Shown: positions 38,766 through 51,411, counted from the first letter of the stretch. The stretch: 64,000 bases of DNA from Valencia hispanica (GCA_963556495.2 OY747722.1:19270001-19334000); one strand, 5' to 3'. Made by a program: numbers and translations. The notes: generated by a model not told the origin, from the sequence alone.

Positions 38766-38805
38766 AAAATGCTGGCTTTTGTGGCGTCACAAAAGCCAGC
38801 ATTTT
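38766..38805. repeat. Perfect 18-bp stem-loop
   Basis: The left arm aaaatgctggcttttgtg (38766-38783) and right arm cacaaaagccagcatttt (38788-38805) are exact reverse complements around a 4-base loop, gcgt. The sequence is not obviously part of any transposon seen here. Confidence 0.95.
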
Positions 38806-38809
38806 AATA

Positions 38810-41000
38810 CTAGTTTGTGCCTTCAAAGACTAGACCTAAACAAAAGATACACAGGTGATAGAGCGATACACTCAAGGCAGCATAATCAAAAATAATCCCA
38901 GCATTAATTTGATCTTTTACAGATTTCTTTCAGAAGTGCATATCTGAGGTCAGACACTAATGTTGATGTTTGTAGAAGGTCTGGCTCACACTTTTCTGCT
39001 CATTCATCCCTAGCCTATTCTTTTGCTTTGTGGTCAGATCTCTATGCAGACTATTCAAGTTGATTCACACCAAATTCAACCATCCATAGCTTAAGCACCA
39101 CTAGCAAATTACAACAGTGAAATAAACAATATGTAAATTGTTCTATTCTTGCACAGGCATATTACAGTCAACTGATTAACAGCCAGTTTCAGACAGCTAG
39201 TCTTATTTTCAGTGGGGGTACCAGATACAAACTGAAGACTACCATTTTATTTTGGGTCCATGATTTCTTCAAAGATGCAGTATTTTTCTCTGCCAGCGAG
39301 ATCAAGTCATGGACATGTATGTGCTCCCCAGAGCAGCTTGTGGAAAGGTCCAGGTAAAGAAAGAAAAGCTAGTGAACCAAGTTTTGTAGCACTATGACGT
39401 CACGGGGATTCCAACAATGAAATTAACTTTCTGGGAGCTGTCATAAAACTGGGTTAATGCTGTGTATTCTGGGTTTCAGAGTTTTTACCAGTCTCTGTTG
39501 TTTTCTATATGTAGTTCAGTTCTTGTTATGCCCAACACCTCCCAAACAATCAGTTTTAATGTAGAAAGCATCGAAAGGCTGTTATGAAAATTTGGTGACC
39601 TCAAGACAATGTTATTTGCTGCAGTTGAGTGAGCTTTGAAGGTTATTTTTACTTCACATTCCATTAACTGTGGATGGTAACCAGATAAACATGAGCCCTC
39701 GTACAGTGTTGTTTGTCACGTTTCCAATTGTTTGAATTGTTATGGTTCAGTTCTAAACTCAATGATAGGTACTGCACTCAGCCTTTTCCTTACCTGTGAA
39801 AATTAACAGCTCTGTCATACTTGAAGGTAATGTTTTCTAGCTAAGTTTTCTAGACCATAGCTAAGTGGAATTGAGCTCTGTTAAAGTACATTTATATCAC
39901 AGTAAAACACAAAGTAATAGAATGCTTATGAAAACTTTATAGATTGTCTGATCAACTTAAAATGGTAAGCAAAGTTTAAAAATGCTTCATTTGCATTCAG
40001 TTTGTAAGAATTGGTAGGGCTGCTAATTACTGTAGCACAAGTGAAAACATGTCTTTATTTTACAGCTTTTTTCTCATCTTTACCAATTTTGTCAAGTGTC
40101 GACTGTGCCAAAAGTAACAAAACAACGGGGAACTTACTGATAAACAAGCTTTTTTTAATCCTTTAAATTAGAGTAGAGGGGCCAGAGGCAGGTAGGCAAT
40201 GATGAACAAGAGAAGTTAGGGAAAGTAGAAAGAACAGTGGAATGAGTCAGAGAGACTAGGGCTGGTTTGAGAGAAATAAACAGACACTGAGAAAGATTGA
40301 GATCATTGATTACTTTTCCCTCATCCCAGCATCCCGACATGGATCGTTGTCTAAGCAACAATGCAATTGCAAAGCCGACAGAGTTGTATTTCTGCCCCTT
40401 TTACTCCCTGCTAATCAGCGTCTGCCAGGTCCCCATCCATCAGTCTGTTGGCCCTTGTGTGTCTGTGTGTGTGTGCGTGTACTTGTAATAGACTTTTTCA
40501 CAAATAGGAAGTAAGAGGACACATGGACAATATAAGTAAACGTCCAGACCAATGTTTGCAGTAATACAACTTTGATTTATTAGTCTTACGGCAAAGCATA
40601 ACAGAAAATGCCCGAATCAACCTCAGTAATCTACTCTACCAGGTGGAAATTCCTTGGTTCCTGCACACCTGATTTGCTAGCACAGCTAAGCTACATCACA
40701 GGAAAATTCCCCTCAATTTATAGAGAATTTCACAAATTACTAGAATTGACTACCTGGCAATTTAAATATGCATTCACTGTTCTATAAATACAGCAGGATG
40801 ATTACTGGACAAATAATTGGTTTGGTATGAATCTATGAATCAAAATGTACAAAACATTTGTTCCTGAAGCAGTTAGGGAGATTGTCTTAAATTTGAGCTT
40901 CCCAGTAGCCAGGAGTTATGACAATTTGCCAAGGATTCAAACTTACTTCCTGCAAGGCAACAGTGCTACCAACTGCACTGTGCAGCCCATTATTGTTCAT
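38810..41000. other. Non-coding sequence
   Basis: Nothing recognised apart from a (GT)n-rich stretch at about 40453-40481. Confidence 0.4.
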
Positions 41001-41002
41001 TA

Positions 41003-41645
41003 TGCCCCTTGTCCACTAGCATTGGGTCGGCCCAGGTGGGGTCAGCACGTACTTTGCTCGCTTCCACTACCTTGCTCTGGGCCGAGACGACCCCTTTTTT
41101 TGGACTACCTCTTGATCAGTCCGAAGTGGGCCGAGGCCCACCTATGGACTGATTGGTCCGGTAAAGTGATTGGACTGATACAGTGATGTCACTCTCACTC
41201 CTACCTACGTAGTGGTAGCGAATGATTTGCCTGGCGGTGTGAATGTGATGTCACAGAGAATGGTGATACATGGCTTCCATTGAGTTCAAAACATTGCTGG
41301 GGAAACTAAAAAAATTAAAGTGCAAATATCGGGCCATGAAGGACCACAATGGCCTGAGTGGGGCAGACCGCTAGCACTGGAAGTGCTTTGCAGAAATGGA
41401 CGTCATTTATGGTGAAAGGCCGGTGAGCAAGGGGTGAGAGAGTGTGCTAGATACCGGCTCTAGTATAGGCATCTGTAATGTCGGCAAAAAAGTGAGTGAT
41501 GGCTGATTTTTACTGGAACTTTTTTGCTACGCTGAGCCCGCCCATGTCCTTGCCCAATAAGATGACAATGGAAACCCAACCAGCCCATTCTGGGCCATGC
41601 TGACCGCTACCCAGGCGGGGCCAGCCCTTGTGGAAAAGGGAGATT
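41003..41645 (+). mobile_element. PIF/Harbinger-type DNA transposon remnant
   Basis: The left end (ccccttgtccactagcattg, then a gtcggcccaggtggggtcagc-like block) and the right end, read in reverse complement (cccttttccacaagggctgg, then a ccccgcctgggtagcggtcagc-like block), are diverged inverted repeats of about 40 bp. The 'cccttttccac' ends and the internal Myb/SANT-like frame are typical of fish Harbinger elements. The DDE transposase gene itself is absent. Confidence 0.75.
41282..41470 (+). pseudogene. Harbinger-associated Myb/SANT-like DNA-binding protein fragment
   Basis: The plus strand encodes EFKTLLGKLKKLKCKYRAMK followed by DHNGLSGADR, a stop, then HWKCFAEMDVIYGERPVSKG. This matches the trihelix-like Myb/SANT protein that partners Harbinger transposases: a basic LKKLK..YR.. 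helix, a N..SG..R loop, and a W..F..MD.I.G.RP segment. One stop (about 41371) replaces the residue before the Trp. Only the DNA-binding part is left. Confidence 0.75.
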
Positions 41646-41804
41646 AGTATCATGAAATGTTATTCATCACTTTCAGTCTAATGAAAAAACTGTCAAAGTT
41701 AAATTTTGTTCCTTGATCATTAGGCTATGTTATTGCACAATTTAAATGAAGAATAGTGGGGTTTAAAAATTTGTATTGAAATATTCAATTAAGAATCACT
41801 ATAT

Positions 41805-42470
41805 ATAGTGGGGCTAAAAAGTATTTGCCAGCCACCAATTCCATATGTTTTCTCACTTAAAAAAGATTAGGTCTGTAATTTTCATCATATGGACATTTAA
41901 ACTGTGAGAGACAGAATGTAAAACAAAACAAAATCCAGGAAATCACATTGTATGATTGTTAAAGAATTTATTTGTATAACAGTGTAGAAAATAAGTATTT
42001 GGTTAATAACAAATGTCAACCCCAAGACTTTGTAATGTAACCATGGTTGGCAATGACAGATGTCAAATGTTATCTGTACATCTTCACCAGGTTTGCACAC
42101 ACTGTAGCTAGTATTTTGGCCCATTCTTCTATGCAGATCTTCTCTGGAGCTGTGATGTTTTGGGGCTGTTGCTGGGCAACACATACTTCAGCTCCCTCCA
42201 CAAATTCTCTATTGGATTGAGGTCTAGAGACTGGCTAGGCCACTCCAGAACCTTGAAATGCTTTTTACGTAGCAACTCCTTCGTTGCCCGGGCAGTGCCT
42301 TTGGAATCATTGTCATGCTAGAAGATCCAGCCACATTTAATCTTCAATGCTCTCACTGATGGAAGAATGTTTTTGCCAAAAGTCTCATGATACATGGCCC
42401 CAAACATAACCTCTAAGGACAAGGACCCTGGACAAATGACAGAATTATGAACACCTTTGCCATCAACCAT
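41805..42470 (-). mobile_element. Tc1-like transposon, 3' part, minus strand
   Basis: It begins agtggggctaaaaagtattt, the terminus of a Tc1-like family common in salmonids and other fish, and follows the remembered consensus through gttttggggctgttgctggg and gagactggctaggccactcc to about 42420. The transposase frame on the minus strand is broken. The sequence loses similarity near 42470, before the centre of the element. Confidence 0.85.
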
Positions 42471-42754
42471 GACAACAGGTGCATTTCCCTTTTATAAAAA
42501 ACATCTGATGCCATATGAAATAATTTCCCTTATTTTACCTATCACCGAGTTTTGGTGCTGCAGCCTAAGTTTGTTTCACAATAAACATTTTGCATCTTGT
42601 TTCTTGTATGGCATCAATAAAAAGTCCAATATTCCCCATATATTTATTGAGCAAGCTGTTGGCAATTGAAAGGTACGTTAAAGCTGTTGTAGAGGAACGT
42701 AGTGAACCCATGATCATTTCACAGCACAGGCAAACTGCTGCACAAAATATTTAT

Positions 42755-43740
42755 TTATTGTAAGGTGGAAGGAAAATAATTCATGGATTTCACACATTCT
42801 ACAAATAAAAATTACAAAAAGTGTTGCACAAAGTTGTGTTCTGCCCCTTTGAGTCAACACTTTGCAGAACTATCTTTCACTGCAAGCCTTTTGGGGTAGC
42901 AGCTTTGGACCTCTAGAGACCTACTCTCAACTAGATTTATATCTGAAGTTTTATTCTAGCACATGAAAATGCTTCATCTAATCAATGTACCTGTGGCAAA
43001 GCTATCTGAAATCTCTTGCAATCTCTAACAGGTTTGATTAATTTTAGTTAGCTCATCCATTTTTCAAGCAACAGGAAAACATCCACACACCATGATGCCA
43101 CCATGGGGACTGTGGGAACGGTGTGTTCAGGGTAATATACAATGTCCATTTTGTGCCACACAGTGTTTTGCAAGTAGGCCATGAGGGTCACATTAGATCA
43201 CATCTGACCAGAGCATTGTCTTTCAGATGTGTGTGGTGTCTCTTACATGTCTTGAGGCAAACTTTAAAATGGTCTTATAGCTTTTTTTCTTGTCACTCTT
43301 CCACACACGGCAGCTTTTTTGAGTGCACAACTAATAGTTGCTTTGTACGCACATTGTCTCACCTAAAGCTGTGGATCTCTGCGACTACAAGGGCTCTTAG
43401 CTACTACTTTGGCTTATATTTATATGCAAAGCCTATCAGTTCAATGGTCATGTTTTGGTATATGGTTGAGCCATATTGTTTTTATTTACAGATGCCTTGA
43501 ACAGCGCACTGTAAGATGTATAAAGCTAGTTCTCTAACAAACCTTGAAATACACATTGATGGTTTCTGTTTATTAATAAAGCACCTTCTAAAGGCATGGG
43601 GCTGCACTGGGTTTTTATTTAGGGGTATCAGATCAATAAGCAGGCTGGACACATGCATTCCACATCCAAAACACAAAACAAAACTTTCTTGCACTTTTGT
43701 GATCTACTTTGTGTTGGTCTAACATAAAATATCAATATTT
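42755..43740 (-). mobile_element. Another Tc1-like lineage, nearly full interior, minus strand
   Basis: The left side (tgtaaggtggaaggaaaata) and right side (ttgtgttggtctaacataaa) carry the inverted terminal segments of a common fish Tc1-like family. Interior blocks match the antisense transposase in order, including cttttggggta, catctgaccagagcattgtc, ttgtcactcttccacac and agctgtggatctctgc. No long frame survives. The same family supplies the fragment at 61050-61270. Confidence 0.85.
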
Positions 43741-43744
43741 GTTG

Positions 43745-45323
43745 TAGTAATCTCACAAAGGTCAAAGGATATGATACTCCTGCAAGGCAGAAAATAAACA
43801 GAGTCTAAATGAGTTCCATCTAAAACTAATCCTGTCTTTTCCTTTATTTCCCAAACCATCTTTATTTGCAAAGAGATATGTATTTTTCAATTGAAACTAG
43901 ACTGAATACCCAAAGCAGATTTTAGATTAAACAGGTATTTATTTAATTCTAAAGGTGCCCTGCACTGCTCAGTTTGGTGATACCCTGAACTGGTTCGTGG
44001 CATTTATTTTATCCGTAACCCCAGAGCATAACTGTAGACAAAAAAAGGAAAAATAAATAAATGAGGAAAAAAATAGAAACATAAAAAAACAGTAAGTGGA
44101 ACACCAGGGAAAATGCCTTAAAATGCTTTTAAGGTGCACAGATGCATTCAGCGTAAAAGTGCATGCATTAAAACTGCATATGCACACAATTCCCACCATC
44201 TTTATTACAAACATACATACAGGTTCACAAACAAATAGGTATTTAAGACAAAACATCAACACCTGACAGAAGCTGTGCAAGCCCAGATGCATGTGTGTAC
44301 CCACTGAAAGACTAATATAGCTGAAATGACTTTTGGGGCTTTACAGGTACCGACTCTGCTTCTTTTTTTCTCTGCCTTATCTGCAGGTAGGCTTGAAGAG
44401 GCCAAATAGGGACAGAGAATGGAGGGCGAGCACACATATACATACACTAGCACGCAGTAATACTCAATTTCTCTCTCTCTTCTTCTTTGTCTGTTCCTCT
44501 GTCTGCCCGGCACCTTCTCTTGCTCCGTCATAAGGGAATATGAGGAGTTCTCACCTCTGTCAAGAAAACCACTGGAGCTGAAATGGACTCTATACATGTA
44601 GCTGAGGCACAGTTCAAAATACAGCAGAGGCACTAAAGCACTTTTCCCTCTGGCCAGAAGTACAGCTAGAGCATTTAGCCCCTGGTAAACGCTGGGCTAG
44701 TCTCAAATGTCAATTCATCAGAAGTCTGAGATGAGAAAAACAGATTCACATTTTATTACACTGCAGGTTGAAATTTGCTTAGCAAAACTGATTCCACTTA
44801 ACTGCTGTTCCTTTAACTTCCAACAAATCACTGTAACCAGCTTGAAAATTCAAAAGTAGGTTTGCAGGTCAGAAACAGCATAGCAGGCTGTCTCAGAGTT
44901 TAATGGGAATAAGCACCTTTTTTCTATTGGATGTTTTATTGGGGAGGCTGCGGGGAAAATTGCTAAAAATGGCTTTTTCGACCAGAGGGGGTCGATATTC
45001 ACTGAGCTGCTCGGGTAATAATTACCTTGATGACCTCTAGCAAAACTAATGCCAACCGCAGAGGGCTGTTAACTTCTAATAGACATTGGCGGGTCCCACC
45101 GTGAAAGACAGGCAGTGTAAGGTTAAGGCCAGTCACATCATTACAGAATGAGACATTTTTTTTTTTAAAGACGTCTGTGACTTCATAAACAAAATTTCGT
45201 ATAAAAATGGGAATAACAAATATCTGATAAATTATTACAGTTTAGTCTCTTTATATATTAACAATGGGCATCAGCCAATAAAATATAAAAAGATGACAAA
45301 ATTGTTTTTGCTTTTTTATCAAA
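43745..45323. other. Non-coding sequence
   Basis: No transposon was recognised. About 44940-45130 is less AT-rich and not obviously repetitive, so it is a candidate for conserved non-coding sequence, but this cannot be judged from one genome. Confidence 0.35.
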
Positions 45324-45327
45324 TAGC

Positions 45328-47090
45328 TGTTGCGGACACACAGCCATTGGGTGGCGCTAACCCATATTCTAGCTCCGACAAGAGAAGAAGAGGACCAGAG
45401 GTTATTTAAGGCATCGCCACAGATTTTCACGCCCTCTCCAGTTCTGGCGTTCAGCCAAACAGCGCCAGGAGAGATCCATGTTTCCTTTGCTGGCGAGGGA
45501 AAAGACGCGAGCTCTGGGAGGAACCCACTTCCAGGACAACAAGATTGTTGATCAATCAGGTGAATCGCAAACCCAGTGTCTTGAGACAAACCCCACTGTT
45601 CTGCCCTGAGCCCTACAGAAACTCTCTGAATTTCAGATGCTACCGTGAGGACGCAAACTGCTAACCAGCTACTGTTGCCGCAGATCTGAGTCCAGACTAC
45701 AGCCGTTACATCCACCGCCGACGGAGCTTATGTAAGATGAACGCTGTGCTGGACGCTGTGCTGGAAGCTGCGGACTAAGGTACTTTCATCATCCACGGAG
45801 CGACTTGGAGAACTTTAACCATTCAATAAGGTCTGTCTGGGCAGAGGCGAGATTAGGTTAGTTTAAACACGATTTAAGGGTTGTTTATTTTCACTGTGAT
45901 TTCTTCCTTTGTGTGAGCTTTCAATTATTGTTCGGGTACAAACAGGCCGGTCGGCCTGGAGGTTTAAACAGTGATTTTCGAGGTTTCCGATGGAAAGTCG
46001 TTTTATATCCTGCAACCTGAGTTACTCAATCTGACAGTTTTCCTTTGTTTGATGTTTAATAAATGATCCAGCGTGACTTTAAGCAGCGCCACGTGAGTTA
46101 GCTGTAAGCTACATGCTCTAGCGAACCACGTGGGCCCGTCATTGACGGCTTTTTATTCGTGAACAATAAAGACTGCCGTTAATGCTATTCAAATAGAGAT
46201 TGACTTTAAAACGGATAGTTTAAACACTAAAACTAATCTTTTAAGTCAATTTTGAGACCACATTCTTGGTAAGTCAAAATACAAAATTTGATCGACATAA
46301 TTGGTACTGCCGTTAACGTCAACATAAAGTCTAAATATCAAATTAGATCAATCACTGTGGTGACCGATCCATTAAATAGAATCAATTATCTAAAGGTTTT
46401 TGATTTCTAATTCAGCAAATTGTTTAATGAAACATTGCTTCTTCCAAACAATGTTTTTCTTCACTTCTGCTTTGCATTGTGAATTGGTGGTTTGAAAACA
46501 AACCAGAATGTGCTGATTAGTCTTACTCTAATCACAATTAGTTTAAAATTAACTTAGCCTTATTCCCAACACTGTTCAATAAAAGCCTTGGTTTTGAGCA
46601 AACATATTCATTCTGAACTGTGACATCCTTATCAATTTATTGTTGTTTCTATTTCTGTGTATTTTTATCACTTTTACTGTTTTACTTCTGAGTGTGAGTT
46701 TTATTATCGTTATTCTCTTCTTAGCAGTTTAGTTGTGTGTTACAAGTTTGGTGAGTTTGTTGATTAAAGTATGTTAACTGAAAGTGAATTCTTTTTGAAA
46801 TAAACTTGTATTTTGGAAAACTGTTGTTGTTATTTCACCTACATGTGTAGTAACTTGCTGTTCAGGTACGCCAAGAACTTATTCCTTCATATACTGTTTA
46901 ATTACCTCAGCCTTATCAGGCAGATAAACATAAACTGAGACTGAACAATTTGGCTATTGATATTCCTGGAATCCAGGTGGTGCCCTAAACGTGGAAATTT
47001 TTACATAAAATTATTAATCTGATTAATAATTGCCCTAAGCAATAATTTATAATTATTCATAGCCAAAACCTACCTATCTGTGGCACAACA
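45328..47090 (+). mobile_element. Probable solo LTR of an endogenous retrovirus-like element
   Basis: The block starts TGTTG and ends CAACA (terminal inverted repeat) and is flanked by the 4-bp direct repeat tagc (45324-45327 and 47091-47094). It is long for an LTR (1763 bp). Promoter and processing signals are plausible: a TATTTAAG box at 45403 and AATAAA at 46165 and 46799. A tandem ctgtgctgga duplication lies at about 45744. No gag, pol or env coding sequence is present on either side. A primer-binding-site-like string at 46978 offers an alternative boundary. Confidence 0.65.
46978..46994 (+). other. Primer-binding-site-like sequence
   Basis: tggtgccctaaacgtgg follows cca-gg and resembles the lysine-tRNA primer site of retroviruses (tggcgcccaacgtgg). 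If real, the LTR would end at the CA at 46974-46975 and the rest would be leader. The better TG/CA and target-duplication match at 47090 argues against this. Confidence 0.35.
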
Positions 47091-47094
47091 TAGC

Positions 47095-48760
47095 CATGTA
47101 TTTATTTTTTATTTTTTGGCACAACACTAGTAGACAACCCAAGATTTTGCGAACTTTTCAAAGAACAGTTCATACATTTATTTATAGACCCTCTTTAAAA
47201 ACATCACTTGCACTAGTGTGCTTTACAGGGGCATCATATAAAGAAATCAAACAACATATAAAGCTCAAAAAAGAAAACAGTTCACACAACAAGTAAATAA
47301 GGAAAAATGAAGGAAAAATATACACAAATACCTTTGGAGATAGAGGTAAACCTTCGATAAGCTATGATCCTAGTAAGACTGTTCAATTCTCTTGAAGATG
47401 CAGACCAAATTCACCAAGCTAATTTGCAAACTGTGGTTTGCACACTTCATTCTCAATCTGCACAGAAAAGAAGATGTGCTTGTAAAATAGTAATTACACT
47501 AAGCAAACATTGTTTGTCTTGTTGATACCACTTGGTGGTAAAAAGTGGTTTTATTTATACATTGAGTGAGCACCAAGCTAGCACCCTGTGATAGTAACCA
47601 TATCTTTTTTTTCTTCATGAGGAAAAAAATAAAATTATGTAATCAAGGAAAAGAAAGCATAAAGATAAGTCTAATTTGTATGGCACAGTGTAGATACTGG
47701 ATTTATATAACTTGATACACATGCTTTATGTCAACCAATTATTTTTGTTCTTGAAACTTGTAGGACTGAATTTAGTCTGGATCTCTGTGTGGATATATTT
47801 CTCTGTTTTCAGTTACTTCTACACCTGCACTGAAGGACAACAAAAAGTAAGTACACATTTGTGTATTTAGTGCACTCTGCTCAAATGTTGCAGCAATGAG
47901 CCAATTGTAACCTTACCTAATTTAATGCTATGTTATAAACACGCTATGTCTGTACTGATGAGGATTCACTCACCTCGGCATGCTAAACGATTTGATTAAA
48001 ACAGATTGATAGTAGTCCAACCTTATTTCTTAGTAAATAAACGAATACTCATCTGAGTGCATTGGACATTCATCCCCAGATGGCTGGATTGTGATGTCAC
48101 AACACAATTTGATACCCTTCATGCCAGCATGGAAGAAATATACAAAATCACAGCACCTAAAAAATTACATGCACACTTCATAGACTTTGACAGCACTCAA
48201 CATTCCACAAAATGTGTTAAATTTCTTCAAATTTAGACCACCATAAAACACATTTCTAAATACACCAACACTGGAATGACCGTGATAGCAGCTTAACTGA
48301 AACTTATATATGCAATCTTTTTTATTAAATACTCAGAAGCATAACAAATAGGTTAAAAAAATAATAACACAAAAACATCTAAGAGCTGAGAGAGTTTTGG
48401 GCCCCCTCACAAAACAAAGACAGCTTCACCTTGAGATGAAAACCATGGCTGGTGTAATTAGTTACAAATGGATGGGCTGATGTCTGCACTCGATGTTCGT
48501 GTGTGTCTGTGAGTGTGGTGATAAATAAGTCTTAAGTTGTGAGGAAAGTGTAATCAAGGACAAGGAACCCAGAGCAAATCCAACCCAAGAGACATTCACT
48601 GTCAGTTGAGCGACTCAAAGCTTGCATGTGCTTTATATATAGTATTTTGTGCCATTTTTAGGACATTGAAATTAAAAGTTATTTTCTAGTCAGGTGCAGC
48701 CTAGTACTACATTATCACTAATATAATAGCTGAGTGATAGATACAGTTTAAATCACACAT
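47095..48760. other. Non-coding sequence
   Basis: A short block at about 47945-47990 (atgtctgtactgatgaggat then tcactcacctcggcatgct) resembles 16387-16433, so an unidentified dispersed repeat is likely. Nothing else was recognised. Confidence 0.4.
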
Positions 48761-50070
48761 TTACATTTCATGTAAAAACACAACCCTTTCTTCTAACTAT
48801 TCGGCATAAATCACTTTTCTGTTTTAGGTCAGTTTGGCTTATTAAAATTTTCTTTTTCCTAAATAATGAAAAAAAGTATTTATTTATTTAGATGTTTACA
48901 GACTCCTATGCCTTTTGAAACAGCTAGATAATGATATCAAGGCTCAGTAAGCCTCTGGTTAATTCACAGCATATGAATTCATTGGGGCAAAACCTTGAAA
49001 TGTATTCTGAGGCAACAACTCAAACCCGTGGTTTCCTCTTAAGACATCATAGAAAATCTAAAGAAACCAGCAAATATATCAGAGAGAGAATTGTGAACCT
49101 CCACACGTCTAGGTTATCCTTGGGTACAATTTTTAGAGGTCTGACAGTGCCACATTTATCCGTTCGAATAGTTATATGCAAATGTAAACATAACTAAAAT
49201 GAGACGGCTTATGTGTCCCAGAATTGAACATGTTTTGGTAAGTAATGTCCCTATGAACTCCAGAACAAAAGCTTAAGACCTTGTGAAGATGCTGGCTAAA
49301 TCTGGTATGGGAGGGTCATTACACACAATTAAATGAGTTTTCTACCAACATCGGAAAATGCCCGACGCCAAAAAAAAAAGATAAGCCAAATTACAGTTTG
49401 CAGATGCACCCAGGCAAATGCCTTAATTTGATAAAACTAAAAATCAAGTGTTTGGTCATAATGACTATTGTTACATTTTCATATTTTGAGAAAAAAATGG
49501 GGACACTTTCAAGCCTGAGATGTTTACCTCAACTCCTAAATATGAGGGGTGACACCATCATATTATATTGCTGCAGGGAGGGACTGATACACTTCACAAA
49601 ACAGATGGCAGCATGAGCAAAGAAAATTATGTCAAATTATTAATGCAAGGTCTCAAGACATCAAGAAGGAATTTAAAGCCTTTTCACTAATCTGCCAAAT
49701 AATGCTGAATTAGTTACAAAGTGGCTTTAGGACGACATAGTCAATGTTTTGAAATGTTTGTCATAAATTCTTAATTTGAGTCTTATTAAAACAATTTGTG
49801 GGCAGAGCAAAAAACCTGTTTGTGAGCAGTGTGGCCTACAAACCTGACTCAATTACACTAGTTCTCTCAGATCTACAGTATCATCGCAAAAACGTTTGAC
49901 CCAATTCATATGATTTAAAAGGTAATTCTATCAAATTCTAAGGAAATGATGAGAATTTAAAAAAAAAAGAATCAAAGAATCTCATTCTGGCATTTAGCAA
50001 AAAGCAAAATTGTTGACAGTGATTTATTCTTTTCATAGTGTGTAAAAATTCAGTTTCAGCTAAATGGTAG
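48760..50070 (+). mobile_element. Tc1-like transposon of the salmonid/zebrafish Tdr1-type lineage
   Basis: The left region carries tttaggtcagtttggctta and gatgtttacagactcc, resembling the terminal repeats of the lineage from which synthetic fish Tc1 transposons were derived. Interior blocks match its transposase gene in order, including a GAGAGAGAATTGTGAACCTCC block, caaaacagatggcagcatga, tctcaagacatcaagaagga, atttgtgggcagagc and ggcctacaaacctgactcaa. The right repeat is eroded (about 49980-50070). Confidence 0.88.
48985..49945 (+). pseudogene. Tc1-like transposase relic (Tdr1-type lineage)
   Basis: The frame 48931-49197 holds the N-terminal DNA-binding part: RKSKETSKYIRERIVNLHTS followed by RLSLGTIFRGL and VPHLSVRIV. 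Later frames include the TLSSL/GDTII region (49398-49616) ending GLIHFTKQMAA. Frameshifts and deletions separate the parts. The region that should carry the second Asp and the Glu (around 49690-49800) is reduced to nucleotide similarity only. Confidence 0.8.
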
Positions 50071-50074
50071 ACAA

Positions 50075-51410
50075 TGTTGTACCCCCTTTTTTCTATTCTT
50101 GAATTACACAAGATAAATCAGCAGCAAAACTTTGATAATGCCAAGAAACGCCTTCCTGTGGAGGGCACGGGTGGCCTGACAGCAAACTAAAAGAGGCAAA
50201 GCTAAGCAAAAAGGCTGAAGATTACTTAAGAGCCAGAGAACTAATTAAATGAATCGGGAGATAAACATTTAATTATTTTTCCTCTCCCGCTCATTTCCTT
50301 CCCATCTTCAGCCCTGCCTTTTAAGCTTCTGTAGAGCTGCCAGAGTCACAGAGAGGTGACTCCTGAACCAGTGAGTTCACCTCCTCTAATTCCTTCACCT
50401 ACAGATTCAAACCACGCTCACTAATGCAAGGATTTTACTTGATGCCTCTGTTCTTCCCTTCTCTCATGCACCTTCACATGCCTTTTTAGTCTTTCTGCAG
50501 TGAGCCTGAATGTAGATCTGGTGGTTTAAATCCCAGCTGGATTAGACCAGGAGGGCAGGAGGAAGAAAAAGGGGGAAAAAACAGGCTGTGGCTTGATTTA
50601 GAAGATGTTTTCGGTGAGTACACTACACTACCAACTCTTGTTTTACAGTGCACAAATCCATATGTTCCAAGCACATAGCTTGATTTAGGAGGCTGTAGTC
50701 TCAGCTTCATCCGCTGTGTTTGCCACACGGAGGATCAACAGCATAGTGGCATAGTGATAGAGTGGACCGCTCCTCAGCTGGAAGATTTAAAGTAAAGAAT
50801 CTTTTTTATAAACTGCTGAAGTAGTAGAATGAAGACACTACTGCTCTAAGTCATATTGTCTAACGTAAGATGTGACATTATGCATGTTTTACAACAGTTC
50901 CTCCCACAGTTTCCCCTGAACACAGACTTTACACTTGACCTTTGTGTTATTTGCTCATTAACCTTTCATCATCGGTTTATTGTGAACAAATGCCTTTTTT
51001 TCATTTTGTTCAAAGTCCATGAACGGTTATTAATGATGAATAAACATGTTTGGAACATGCTCACTGAGCTGTGGCTGCTACGAGTTCTGCATGAGTGAAA
51101 ACCCATAGCTGGGGGTGTAAGCATACATGCTGAATAGGCTGTAGAAGTCACAGTGAATATATTTCAGGATGTGGGCACAGTCAAGCAAAAGGTATTACCA
51201 GATTATGCATGGGATGATTGAACACTTGAAGAAAAGCCATGGAAAAGAAACATCATTAGCAAAACAACATTACTTCTCAGCAATACTAAGAACTTGAGTG
51301 TAACAAGCTAAGATTTCTGTCAACTGCTATCTCGTTTCTTAGTCTGTAAGTCATACTTAGGTGCATGCTAGGATTTCATTTTTCAGCTATTTTGTTTGAC
51401 CTTAGCAAAC
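50075..51410. other. Non-coding sequence
   Basis: Nothing recognised. Confidence 0.4.
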
Positions 51411-51411
51411 T

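Noticed and set aside
45251..45715. 154-codon minus-strand frame
   Set aside because: It overlaps the probable LTR in antisense and shows no known protein features.
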